This document shows, one piece after another, positions 8,776-16,766 of a stretch of DNA of 64,000 nt. Source of the DNA: Sediminibacillus massiliensis (GTDB taxonomy: Bacteria; Bacillota; Bacilli; Bacillales; Amphibacillaceae). How positions within the stretch are numbered: the stretch's first letter is position 1; each line of letters begins with the position of its first letter. The stretch covers positions 3,943,104-4,007,103 of the forward strand of contig NZ_LT732535.1 of NCBI RefSeq assembly GCF_900156915.1, read 5' to 3'. The notes below the pieces were generated by a model, which worked only from the letters and a program-made list of their open reading frames with translations, had not been told where the DNA came from and did no database searches. The translations under genes were made by a program, and so were the position numbers.

Positions 8776-9300
8776 ATGAGCGAGCCTGAAAAAAACAGTA
8801 GAAATGAGAGTTCTTGTGAAACGATTTTAGATACTGCAAAAACCATTTACAACGAAGAATCTGAGCGTTTCAAACAAGCAGAAAATAAAACAAATATTGC
8901 AATTGCATTTGTAGGTATTTTGTTTGGTATTTACCTAACTTATCTGAGTTCATTTGAGCCTACTACTGAAGAAGATGCTTATCTAATTTATACCTTCTTG
9001 TTCAAATTTTTAATTTTTATATTACTTTCACTTAGTATAATTCAATTATTGAAAGCAATTGGAACTGGAAAATACGATCAGGTTTCGTTAGAGGCGATTG
9101 TAGAGGATGACCTTAGTCGAGAAGATGCAAGTTGGGTAAAGTTGCAGATCGCTGCAACATACAAGGATGCAATTGATTTAAATAAGAAGTTAGTAGAGCG
9201 GAAAATGGAGATTTACAGCATAGGATTAACTCTTGTTTTGTGGGGATTTATACTTTTTGCTATTCACTTTATAGTAGAGGAGGTCATAAAAATTGTCTAA
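8776..9300 (+). CDS. Three-helix membrane protein, SLATT/effector-like
   Basis: 174 residues. An N-terminal soluble helix (about 15-40, DTAKTIYNEESERFKQAENK) leads into three hydrophobic spans: about 41-60 (IAIAFVGILFGIYLTYL), 73-95 (YTFLFKFLIFILLSLSIIQLL) and 148-170 (YSIGLTLVLWGFILFAIHFI). A charged cytosolic loop lies between the second and third. A helix followed by a few spans, with no enzymatic domain, recalls the SLATT and related membrane-effector families that sit next to sensor or protease genes in defence loci. The sequence alone does not prove membership. The gene has its own promoter and a GGAG ribosome-binding site. Its 3' end overlaps a small TTG-started gene, and a CHAT protein follows. 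Confidence 0.75.
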   Translation: MSEPEKNSRNESSCETILDTAKTIYNEESERFKQAENKTNIAIAFVGILFGIYLTYLSSFEPTTEEDAYLIYTFLFKFLIFILLSLSIIQLLKAIGTGKYDQVSLEAIVEDDLSREDASWVKLQIAATYKDAIDLNKKLVERKMEIYSIGLTLVLWGFILFAIHFIVEEVIKIV

Positions 9301-9436
9301 CGATAGGAAACCGCATGTTTTCAATGAATCTACTTCAAAAATTCCGGGCCTTGGAACCAGTAAGGTGACAAAAGATAAGTTCAGTGAAAGTAATGGAAAT
9401 AAGCAGTCAAGCAAAAGTAAACCCAAAAGACCCTAG
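9293..9436 (+). CDS. Small basic protein, 47 residues, TTG start
   Basis: This open frame starts at a TTG overlapping the last codons of the membrane-protein gene. It has an excellent GAGGAGGT ribosome-binding site at 9276-9283, nine bases upstream. The product is Lys/Ser-rich: it begins with SNDRKPHVFNESTSKIPGLG and ends KQSSKSKPKRP. It has no membrane span and is probably disordered and basic. I do not recognise a family. The overlap and strong ribosome-binding site suggest coupled translation with the membrane protein, perhaps as a small regulator or accessory subunit. Confidence 0.6.
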   Translation: MSNDRKPHVFNESTSKIPGLGTSKVTKDKFSESNGNKQSSKSKPKRP

Positions 9437-9503
9437 TGTTTCAATTCAATTAAAAGGGCTGGGATATAACTAGTCAAAAGACAACCTAAGAATAGACAGC
9501 AAA

Positions 9504-9545
9504 AGGCAGTTCCAATAACAGAATAATGGAACTGTCTTTTTATTG
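9504..9545 (+). terminator. Terminator between the small basic gene and the CHAT gene
   Basis: GGCAGTTCCA / TGGAACTGTC stem (one G-U pair), 12-base loop, then TTTTTAT. It lies inside the cassette, so the CHAT gene is either transcribed by read-through (attenuation) or from its own promoter. A TATAAT at 9582-9587 has no convincing -35. Confidence 0.7.
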
Positions 9546-9623
9546 GCAATTATAAGAACGTTTGTTTCCGAAGGGTGTTCGTATAATATAAGTGATGAAA
9601 TTGAGCTTAGGAGGTCGGACAAT

Positions 9624-10673
9624 TTGTCGTTCATTGAAACGTATAGAGGAACAATTAAAAGGAAAAAGGGAGAGTTAAGCAAACTTAGGACTTCTAAAGC
9701 TGCCGAGGTAGGAAAAATACCGTCACATAAGAAAAAAATACTTTCAGCCCAAGCAACTATCAGTAGAACAAAGTCGGCTGTTAGCATGACTTCTAAATAT
9801 AAAGAAATTGAACGTGAAGAGAAAAAACTAGCTGGTATTGATAAAAAGATTGCTGAGTTTGATAAAAAGATAGCAAAAATTGAAGGTGACATAATCTCTG
9901 AAGAAAAAAAGCTAGATCGAGAGGTTGAACGTGAGCAAAAGAAAAGAAATGCTGCAGAAAAGAAGAGACTAGCTAATAACGAAAAACGCATGAAGGAGGT
10001 TAGTAGTATGCTGGATAAGCATGGTAAAATACACCAAGAAACAAATAGGACATTGGAAGAATTAAAAAAGTTACCAGATAAAATTACTGTCCTATTTATG
10101 GCTTCTAATCCTTTAGATGCACCAAAATTAAGATTGGACGAAGAGGCTAGAGACATTCAAGGGATGATTAGAAAATCAGAAAATAGAGATTCTGTATCAT
10201 TTGAAACTAGATGGGCTACTAGAGCTTTGGACGTAATACAAACTATTAATGAGGAAAATCCCACAATCATTCACTTTAGTGGGCATGGATCGGAGGATGA
10301 TGAAATTGTTTTCCAAGACAATCAAGGGAATGCTAAACTTGTCTCCAAGGAGGCAATAGTCCAAACAATGATGAGTACATCGGATGAAATTAAATTGGTC
10401 TTTTTTAACACCTGTTTTTCATATGGACAAGCACAGGCGATGGTACAACATGTGGACGCAGCTATTGGGATGACGACCACAATAGGTGATGAAGCCGCCA
10501 GGGTCTTTGCTGCTCATTTTTATGCTGCCATTGGCTTTGGACTTTCGGTGAAGAGGGCTTTCGAACAAGGAAAAGCTGCTCTAATGCTCGAAGGTATTCC
10601 AGAAGAAAATACACCAGGATTATACGTGAAAAAGGGACTTAATCCAAATGAACTAATTATAGTAAAACCTTAA
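9624..10673 (+). CDS. CHAT-domain (caspase-like) protein with N-terminal coiled coil
   Basis: 349 residues from the TTG at 9624. This start is preferred to the TTG at 9543 because AGGAGG lies at 9609-9614, nine bases upstream, and because 9543 is inside the preceding terminator. Residues 1-150 are a Lys/Glu-rich coiled coil. Residues about 153-345 form a CHAT fold: ITVLFMASNP opens it, HFSGHG supplies the catalytic His (H221), and FFNTCFS supplies the catalytic Cys (C264). The C-terminal part, with AAHFYAAIGFGLSVKRAFEQG, is typical of CHAT proteins that use an intact Cys-His dyad. CHAT proteins are cysteine proteases, often effectors or their activators in prokaryotic immunity (for example the gasdermin-activating and CRISPR-associated caspases). 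The target here is unknown. The membrane protein just upstream is an obvious candidate partner. Confidence 0.85.
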   Translation: MSFIETYRGTIKRKKGELSKLRTSKAAEVGKIPSHKKKILSAQATISRTKSAVSMTSKYKEIEREEKKLAGIDKKIAEFDKKIAKIEGDIISEEKKLDREVEREQKKRNAAEKKRLANNEKRMKEVSSMLDKHGKIHQETNRTLEELKKLPDKITVLFMASNPLDAPKLRLDEEARDIQGMIRKSENRDSVSFETRWATRALDVIQTINEENPTIIHFSGHGSEDDEIVFQDNQGNAKLVSKEAIVQTMMSTSDEIKLVFFNTCFSYGQAQAMVQHVDAAIGMTTTIGDEAARVFAAHFYAAIGFGLSVKRAFEQGKAALMLEGIPEENTPGLYVKKGLNPNELIIVKP

Positions 10674-10810
10674 TTTCTTTAATTGATTTTTGAATTTTTC
10701 GCTGTTAGAGAGGTAGAAGGTTCTATTCTCCTTCCTTGTTTTTTCCTGCTTAAATTACCACGCAGAACATTATCATAAAGAAAATATTAAATAGTTTATC
10801 ATCTTGAGGA

Positions 10811-10873
10811 TTGAGTGCCTGTCACCACCTTAATAAATTGATTCTTCTTCAACCGCACATAACTAAAATGATA
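10811..10873 (+). other. Leader of copy B without a recognisable ribosome-binding site
   Basis: The frame of copy B is open back to 10811, but the conserved start is the ATG at 10874. The copy A leader AAGGAGAGG is replaced by AACTAAAATG, with no Shine-Dalgarno match. Sequence similarity between the copies begins only a few bases before the start codon. Copy B may therefore be poorly translated. Confidence 0.5.
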
Positions 10874-11257
10874 ATGAGCGAACTTTATAACAATCAGCCG
10901 ATTGATGCAGGAGATGTGTTCGACTCCGACTTAAACCAGAATCATAGTTTTCAAGACAACTATCAGGAAGTTCCGCATCTGGATATCAACTCTTTCTCCA
11001 GACAGGACATTTTCAATGCAGGCGATCCGTTGAAGCATGCACACAGTTACAAGTGCCCGGAGCTGAAATTGGATGTAGGGAATATCCATTCTGTTGATCC
11101 CCATTATGTAGATGGGTACACAAGGGCGGACGGCACTTATGTGGATGGTTACTATCGCGATGGTGATGGAAATACGGATATAGATCGAACGAAAGAAGAA
11201 GGTGGGGGTTATTATCGGAGTGATCCTGATGGGGTGAGTGGTAATAATCTTGGGTGA
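10874..11257 (+). CDS. Small acidic protein with GYxRxDGTYV repeats (copy B)
   Basis: 127 residues, differing from copy A at only 10 positions, most of them conservative. It keeps the YKCPELK cysteine and the VDPHYVDGYTRADGTYVDGYYR repeat block. Many differences at the DNA level are synonymous, which suggests selection on the protein or gene conversion between copies. The start is set by alignment with copy A; an ATG six bases upstream is possible. No promoter or ribosome-binding site is evident. The copy follows the CHAT gene by 200 bases and carries the same downstream terminator as copy A. The two copies thus flank the membrane protein/CHAT cassette as direct repeats. Confidence 0.7.
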   Translation: MSELYNNQPIDAGDVFDSDLNQNHSFQDNYQEVPHLDINSFSRQDIFNAGDPLKHAHSYKCPELKLDVGNIHSVDPHYVDGYTRADGTYVDGYYRDGDGNTDIDRTKEEGGGYYRSDPDGVSGNNLG

Positions 11258-11281
11258 GTTGAGAGAATGATAGTGAAAGAG

Positions 11282-11315
11282 GAGGCTGTGTGAGTATGTT
11301 ACAGCCTCTTTTTTT
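11282..11315 (+). terminator. Terminator after copy B
   Basis: GAGGCTGT / ACAGCCTC stem followed by T7. It is nearly identical to the terminator after copy A, so it was duplicated together with the gene. Confidence 0.85.
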
Positions 11316-12045
11316 GTGGGCGCTGTGAAAAATCCTATTTATACCAAATGTATTTAATTTACTTGACCAATTTGTAGACCAAGTGGTGTACCAATCTGCA
11401 CCTGTATTAGAGATTGTGGACCGGTTGGAAGTGGAAAGGTTTACCGTACTTAAAAGAGATGAAGAAGAAAGAGGATATAAAAGAGAAAAGGAAAGGCGCG
11501 TGGTAAAAATTTTTAGACGAACTTAGCTTAGAAAATTTTACCCAATCCTCCATGATCAATAAAATAATCTCTTGATTTTTCCGAACGCAACACCTAATTG
11601 CGAGCATGAGACGATTATGGTTATAAGAACGGAAGCAAACGAGCTCGTGCTGATTAGGAGGGGCTGAGAATGTCGGTGAGGTAATCAGGGGTGTTTTATA
11701 ACTGTTTTATTATTTATAGGGCAGATTATGGAGTAACACGTATATTTGTATCAGTCTTTATAACATATTGTCTAGTATAAGCTTTTACTTCAATGACTTG
11801 TGAGAAAGAGTATTTTTCAGTTTGAGTGGAAGATCAATTGGATAATTATGTTAAATATGATATGGTAAAATATTGTAATATACGAAGAGTATGTTATTAA
11901 TATAAAAAGTTTTAATAAGTAATTAAATTTACATACAACCGCTAGGACAAAATCGGTGTCTATTTTATAGTCGGAGAAGCTCATAAAAGGTTGACGAAAA
12001 GCTAGGTCTAAAACTTTAGATGAAACTGCCATTAGGGGGATTTAA
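11316..12045 (+). other. Gene-free stretch before the nuclease-like gene
   Basis: About 730 bases without a convincing gene. 11360-11415 is the diverged counterpart of 8355-8450. A short GTG frame after 11410 (VDRLEVERFTVLKRDEEERGYKREK...) has no ribosome-binding site and may be a relic. 11690-12040 is very AT-rich, with several possible -10 hexamers upstream of the next gene but no clear -35/-10 pair. Confidence 0.4.
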
Positions 12046-13482
12046 ATGAATAAAAACGAAATAATCAATTACTTAAAATCTAACATACCTGACTACTCAG
12101 TTAAAGCTAATTTAAATAAACATATTCTGCAATATTCGGTACATGTACATCCGTTTATCACAAACGGAAATCTACATCCTTTTATAATAAATCTAGTAAA
12201 CGCATTAGATAAAATAGAACAGGCTCTTCCAGACAAGAGTTATGCAAAAACTACTATAGAAAGAATAGCTAGTTTTAACAAGGATAACTTTGAGCAAGTT
12301 ATACAGACTTTTGCTGAAATTACTATTTTAAAAAGGTTAGTTACTGTTGCAACGCCACCCAATACTATTACATTGGACCCTACGGCAAAAAAAGGTGGTA
12401 AAAATCCCGAGTACAGAGGCCGAGTAAAAGACATATATTTTGCTATAGAGGTTAAAACTGCAAGTTTATTTAAATTTAATATCGAACGGCAAACTGGTTT
12501 ACAAATTACGAGTAGGTTTGATGATGAAGACCTAGATATACTTATTCAAAGTGGAAAAACAGTTAATTCTCGAGCATTAAAAGTGAAGGATTATTTAGTT
12601 AGTGCTGACAAAAAATTTGAGCAATACAAACAAAAAGAAGAATTTAAAGGTGATTTACGCCTTCTCTGTATTTTTTGGGACGACTATATTAATGAACCTC
12701 TAAGTGCTCTGGCTAACCCTTATTCCGGCTTGTTAACTGAAAACTCTTTTTATAAAGATTCTCGCTTTGAAAATGTTGATGGTGTAATCGTCATAAGACA
12801 TTTACATCAATTTTTCAGAATGCTTCAGTATGGTGAAATAGTCAATTATGGACAAGAAGGAGTTTATGATGCTTTTGATTATTCTAACCCAATGGTTGAT
12901 TCAATATATTTTCCAAATCCAATAGGAAGACAAATTCCATTAGAATACCTTTCGTTATTTCAAGTTAGACATTATTTAGATGTTTTAGACCCTTTGGTGG
13001 CAGAATACAATTCTACTGATTTTGTAGATTGGAAGTCAATGACTTCTATTACAGGTGTTAATACATTACCAGAGGAAATCAGAAAAAAGGTTTTATTATA
13101 TTTCCTTGAAAGACTATCTTCAAGTGTGAAAATTCCTTATAAAGACATAGCTTATTTTGGAAATGTTAATATAGATATAATTTACTCTAGTTTACGAGAA
13201 TATGGTTATGATGAAGTGACATTTGAAGAGGAATTCTTTGCAGTTATTGAAAACAGTTTAGAATTTAGTGGGGCGGTAGCTCACCACCCAGAAACATTGA
13301 GAATAGTAGAAAAGGAAGAACAGAGGCGCTCATATAATGATGAGGTTTGTATGAATGCTTTCAGAAGAAATTGTCAAACACCTAAAGAAGAAGATTGCCC
13401 ATGTGGATCCAGAGAGTCATTTGAATCTTGTTGTTTGGAAAAATTAAAGTATTATGAATATACTCATTATTACAATTTGTAA
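12046..13482 (+). CDS. Putative PD-(D/E)XK-like nuclease with C-terminal SEC-C zinc motif
   Basis: 478 residues. The middle of the N-terminal half has NPEYRGRVKDIYFAIEVKTAS. D129 and the E135-x-K137 pair preceded by a hydrophobic strand, with E91 in an upstream helix, fit the active site of a PD-(D/E)XK fold. This is a motif-level call without alignment. The C-terminus has CPCGSRESFESCC (C451, C453, C462, C463), a SEC-C type zinc-binding motif as at the SecA tail, often found in accessory and defence-associated proteins. The ATG at 12046 follows AGGGGG at a good distance. Low G+C compared with the flanking core suggests transfer. It stands alone, ends in its own terminator, and converges with the fourth dynamin-like gene. 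Confidence 0.6.
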   Translation: MNKNEIINYLKSNIPDYSVKANLNKHILQYSVHVHPFITNGNLHPFIINLVNALDKIEQALPDKSYAKTTIERIASFNKDNFEQVIQTFAEITILKRLVTVATPPNTITLDPTAKKGGKNPEYRGRVKDIYFAIEVKTASLFKFNIERQTGLQITSRFDDEDLDILIQSGKTVNSRALKVKDYLVSADKKFEQYKQKEEFKGDLRLLCIFWDDYINEPLSALANPYSGLLTENSFYKDSRFENVDGVIVIRHLHQFFRMLQYGEIVNYGQEGVYDAFDYSNPMVDSIYFPNPIGRQIPLEYLSLFQVRHYLDVLDPLVAEYNSTDFVDWKSMTSITGVNTLPEEIRKKVLLYFLERLSSSVKIPYKDIAYFGNVNIDIIYSSLREYGYDEVTFEEEFFAVIENSLEFSGAVAHHPETLRIVEKEEQRRSYNDEVCMNAFRRNCQTPKEEDCPCGSRESFESCCLEKLKYYEYTHYYNL

Positions 13483-13549
13483 AATCAAGAGTATTCACTA
13501 TATCATGTAAGAAAGGTTATTCAGTAGAAGTTAAAGCAAAAGGGCGAAC

Positions 13550-13578
13550 ATATCTTTTTATTAAAAAGATATTTTTCT
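13550..13578 (+). terminator. Terminator after the SEC-C gene
   Basis: ATATCTTTT / AAAAAGATAT hairpin followed by TTTTTCTT. It is AT-rich but well formed, about 70 bases after the stop. Confidence 0.55.
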
Positions 13579-13696
13579 TAAGTTTAAAAAAACTATCATT
13601 CCCCCCTTCAGGATATGAATCTAAAAAATTATAGATAATTTTTTTGCAATCAGGCAGTTTAACGGAACATAACATTTCTATAAAAAACTCAAACCC

Positions 13697-13724
13697 GAAA
13701 AAGGCTGCCCCACCGGCAGCCTTC
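13697..13724 (-). terminator. Terminator of the TPR-dynamin gene
   Basis: GGCTGCC / GGCAGCC stem with a CCACC loop. On the minus strand it ends in a T5 run (GGCAGCCTTTTTC). It also has T-rich sequence on the plus strand and could work in both directions. Confidence 0.75.
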
Positions 13725-13741
13725 TTCTTTTATCCTTCACC

Positions 13742-16456
13742 CTACTGATACTCATGAATCCGTTCCTCAAACTTCTCCATCCACTCATACTGACGATGCC
13801 TCAACTCAAACAACTTCAGCGGATCAAGCTGTGTCTCAGGATGTTCCCTCATTTCATTCAGGGCGTTTCTATTCTTTTCGATGTCCTCCAGTGCCTCTTC
13901 CAACGTTCTCTCCAGCTCTTCATTAGGATTTTTGAAAAACATGCTGATGTCGCGTTCCAGATACTTTTCAAACAACTCAAACTGCTGCATGAACTGATCC
14001 GTAATGGATTGGGTTACGGCGCTGTAGTCTTTGTTTTCGATGAACTGCTTGTACTTACTATGAATCATGTCGTTTTGCGAGAACGCGCCGAACAGTCTGC
14101 CGGCACTTTTCCATAGGAACTGGGTCGGATCCGAATTGGTGATGATGTTGACTTTTTCGGGTTGTGCGCTTCCTCTTGTCATCCGGTCGACATCCCGGCG
14201 CCAGTCGTTCAGTACTTTGAAGTCGCAGTCCAGGGTGATTTTTTCTTCGCCATATAGCTGATTGAAGCTTTCGCTGATGTCATGCAGGTATGCCTGGCTG
14301 TCGTTGAACTGGCCTTCGCAGCTGACGATCCATCCTTGGATGGCTGTGCGGAAGTTCGGCAGGGCCGTGTCTTCCAGGTAATCGGCGATGCGCTTGTTCA
14401 TTTCTTCATTCAACTCGATATGGATTTTGTTGAAATCACTTTTTTCGTTGACCAATTTGGAACAGTTCTTCAACAGTTCCGGTATTTTTTTGTTCAGTTC
14501 TTTCCGCAAGTCGTCTGTAATCGCTTTGTAGGATTTTTTGACGACGCGGGCTTTTTCTTCCTCCATGTCGCTTAACTGGTGTTGGGCGCCTTTCAGTTTT
14601 ACGACAATTTCATCGTTCCATTTGATGTTCTCGACATAGGAATCTTCCATTTCTGTACGGCGGTCGCGCAGTGTCTGGATCGCTTTGTTGACGAAATATA
14701 GGAGGTTGATTGCGCGTATCTTTTCCTGGTTTTCGTCTCCGATAATCGTCCAGATCATTTCGGACGCTTCAGCCAGGCGGTTTTTCCGGTCATTGACGCG
14801 GAAAGAAAACACATTGGCATTAGGGAAATAGGAATAAATTCGTTCGGTTGTCGTTTTGAACATTTCCGCTTCTTGCTGATAATCGGCTGCCCAGTCCATT
14901 TGGCATAACAGGAAATGGATTGGCAGGTCTGGTGCCTGTTCTTTGATTTTGACCGCTTTGTCCAGCTCTTCGAAGGTGAGATGGGAATCGGCGTTCATCA
15001 CGAACAGCAGTCCATCCGCTAGATGTGCGTGTCGTCCTGCAACCGGAAGCGGGCTGTGAATCAAACCGAGCTTATGATCCTGCAAGAACGAAACAGGTCT
15101 TCTGCACTTGATGAAGTTGTCCCTGATCCGGACAGCCTGCCGGTAAGCCTCGGAGTCGGAAACACTGCTTTGTTGATTGTTTGATACAACTTGGATTTCC
15201 GCTTCTTCTGCGTCTTTGAAAAGAATCGTCGCAGAAGTGCTGTCCTCGACGAGCCGCTCATTTAATAGAGTATTGAGAAATGTCGTTTTTCCGGCAGTTT
15301 CCGGTCCTGCCACCATCAAGTTGTAGGCTTGGACATCGAGCAATTCCCGGACCATTGCCTGGAATTGTTCCCCGAATGAAAAGCCTTCATATTCCGCCCA
15401 GTTCAGGAGCGATGTTAACAACTTGCTTCCATCTTCCACACCATTGTGATTGCGGCCCGATTTTTTGAGCAGATTTTCGGCCTTGCTAACGACTTCTTCG
15501 TCGATGGCAGATGGGAACAGCTCGTTCCAAGCCAGAACTGCTGCTGATGAAACGAGCGGGTCGGAAGTAGCTGACACCTTCAGCCAATTGGTCAGATGAT
15601 TCGGAATCAAATAAGAGAAATCCTCGATCAGCATTTCCCGGTTCGTCAATTCCAAATACGTTTCTTCATATAAAAGGGGAAGGTCCCGCCACACATAAGA
15701 GTCTTCCGGTTTCAAGACGAGAAACAGCTTGTTGTACTCCTCAAGCCATGTGAAATACATGTCGGTGTGTTTATAACTGTTCCAAAGTGCCGCCGAGAGG
15801 CTTTCGAAACGGGCCTGGTTCAGACTGAATAAACGAACCAAAGCCTGCTTGAAGTAATTCGGCTGTTTGCCAGTCGTATGGCCTGCTTCGACATAGGACT
15901 CGACCACCTTGAACCATGACAGCGACTCGGTCCGGATCGCTTCGTTGATAGCGAGTGCCACGGCATTGTCCCAGTCGTGCTGTTTTTCGAAAAAGGATCT
16001 CGCCATATCGGTCACATCCGGGTAATCCGGATTGAGATCGACCGCTTTTTTGATCGATTCTACCGCAAGCTCCAGCTTGTCGCGTTGTATGTACAAGGAG
16101 AACAGCTGCAGAAGCACTTCCGTTTTCAATACATCCGAGTCGGTTTCGACTTCCTTATAGTAATCCTCGGCGATGGCGAGTAAGTCGATTTCAAGATGGG
16201 CATCGGCGATATTTTTGGTAGCCCACGGCTTCAATTCATCGGAAACATTTTCCCATTTGAAAATCGCCGCTTCATAGTCTTTGTTTTGGAAATAGATTTC
16301 TCCCTGTGCAAACCGGATTGACGATAATTCGGGCATTTCCTGTTTCTGTTCTTCGCTGTACAGCTCGCCCAAGACCTGGATTGGCTGGGCGTTTGTATTC
16401 TCTTCCATCAATGTTTCGTAATAGGTTTTGTTGATCAGTTGCTTTTCTACTGTCAT
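13742..16456 (-). CDS. TPR-fused dynamin-like GTPase with degenerate G3 motif
   Basis: 904 residues. Residues about 40-300 are helical repeats of TPR type (for example IYFQNKDYEAAIFKWENV and LELAVESIKKAVDLNPDYPDV). A GTPase core follows, with P-loop GPETAGKTT at 384-392. The position of the usual DxPG motif reads HSPLPVAG (467-474), so the catalytic Asp is missing. The G4 position reads CQMD (518-521). About 600-904 is a helical stalk with coiled coils. GTP may be bound but hydrolysed poorly; the TPR part suggests a protein-binding adaptor. A GGGGGATC sequence lies just before the ATG (minus strand). It is divergent from mnmH and closes the island opposite the triple dynamin operon, so the four GTPases may work together. 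Confidence 0.8.
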   Translation of the reverse strand: MTVEKQLINKTYYETLMEENTNAQPIQVLGELYSEEQKQEMPELSSIRFAQGEIYFQNKDYEAAIFKWENVSDELKPWATKNIADAHLEIDLLAIAEDYYKEVETDSDVLKTEVLLQLFSLYIQRDKLELAVESIKKAVDLNPDYPDVTDMARSFFEKQHDWDNAVALAINEAIRTESLSWFKVVESYVEAGHTTGKQPNYFKQALVRLFSLNQARFESLSAALWNSYKHTDMYFTWLEEYNKLFLVLKPEDSYVWRDLPLLYEETYLELTNREMLIEDFSYLIPNHLTNWLKVSATSDPLVSSAAVLAWNELFPSAIDEEVVSKAENLLKKSGRNHNGVEDGSKLLTSLLNWAEYEGFSFGEQFQAMVRELLDVQAYNLMVAGPETAGKTTFLNTLLNERLVEDSTSATILFKDAEEAEIQVVSNNQQSSVSDSEAYRQAVRIRDNFIKCRRPVSFLQDHKLGLIHSPLPVAGRHAHLADGLLFVMNADSHLTFEELDKAVKIKEQAPDLPIHFLLCQMDWAADYQQEAEMFKTTTERIYSYFPNANVFSFRVNDRKNRLAEASEMIWTIIGDENQEKIRAINLLYFVNKAIQTLRDRRTEMEDSYVENIKWNDEIVVKLKGAQHQLSDMEEEKARVVKKSYKAITDDLRKELNKKIPELLKNCSKLVNEKSDFNKIHIELNEEMNKRIADYLEDTALPNFRTAIQGWIVSCEGQFNDSQAYLHDISESFNQLYGEEKITLDCDFKVLNDWRRDVDRMTRGSAQPEKVNIITNSDPTQFLWKSAGRLFGAFSQNDMIHSKYKQFIENKDYSAVTQSITDQFMQQFELFEKYLERDISMFFKNPNEELERTLEEALEDIEKNRNALNEMREHPETQLDPLKLFELRHRQYEWMEKFEERIHEYQ

Positions 16457-16766
16457 CTAGATCCCCCGCAGTGCTTATTTAAAAGCGTGAATTCAGATTA
16501 CGACAACGTCCTTCTAACAACGAAGGAAGTCACATGCTAAAAAATCGCATAGTACGCCATTATTCTTTTACTATCCTTATATGGTAACAAAAAATCCTGC
16601 ATTGCAATGTTTCAATTCGCTAAGTTTTTTGTTACAGTCTTGTATCTTATACGAGAATTTTATCAATCTTTCTGCCGATTTACTACCCGGCATGACAGTG
16701 ATAAAATAGTAATATTAAGCTGATAGATTTTATCGGCAATTTTAAAAAAGTTGGAGATGTAAAAAA
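16457..16766 (+). other. Divergent intergenic region between the TPR-dynamin gene and mnmH
   Basis: 310 bases that must hold promoters for both directions. I see AT-rich stretches and the palindrome-like TTGCATTGCAA-type sequence near 16598-16610, but no clear -35/-10 pair. No gene is supported. It is the right-hand boundary of the accessory island. Confidence 0.4.

Noticed and set aside
9543..9623. TTG 9543 as the start of the CHAT gene
   Set aside because: It lies inside the terminator T-run and has no ribosome-binding site; TTG 9624 has AGGAGG nine bases upstream.
11407..11607. Minus-strand frame of 66 codons in the gap before the nuclease-like gene
   Set aside because: No ribosome-binding site, low-complexity Phe/Ser-rich product, and no operon context.
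13517..13675. Minus-strand frame of 52 codons downstream of the SEC-C gene
   Set aside because: No ribosome-binding site, and a terminator hairpin lies inside it; it looks like chance.
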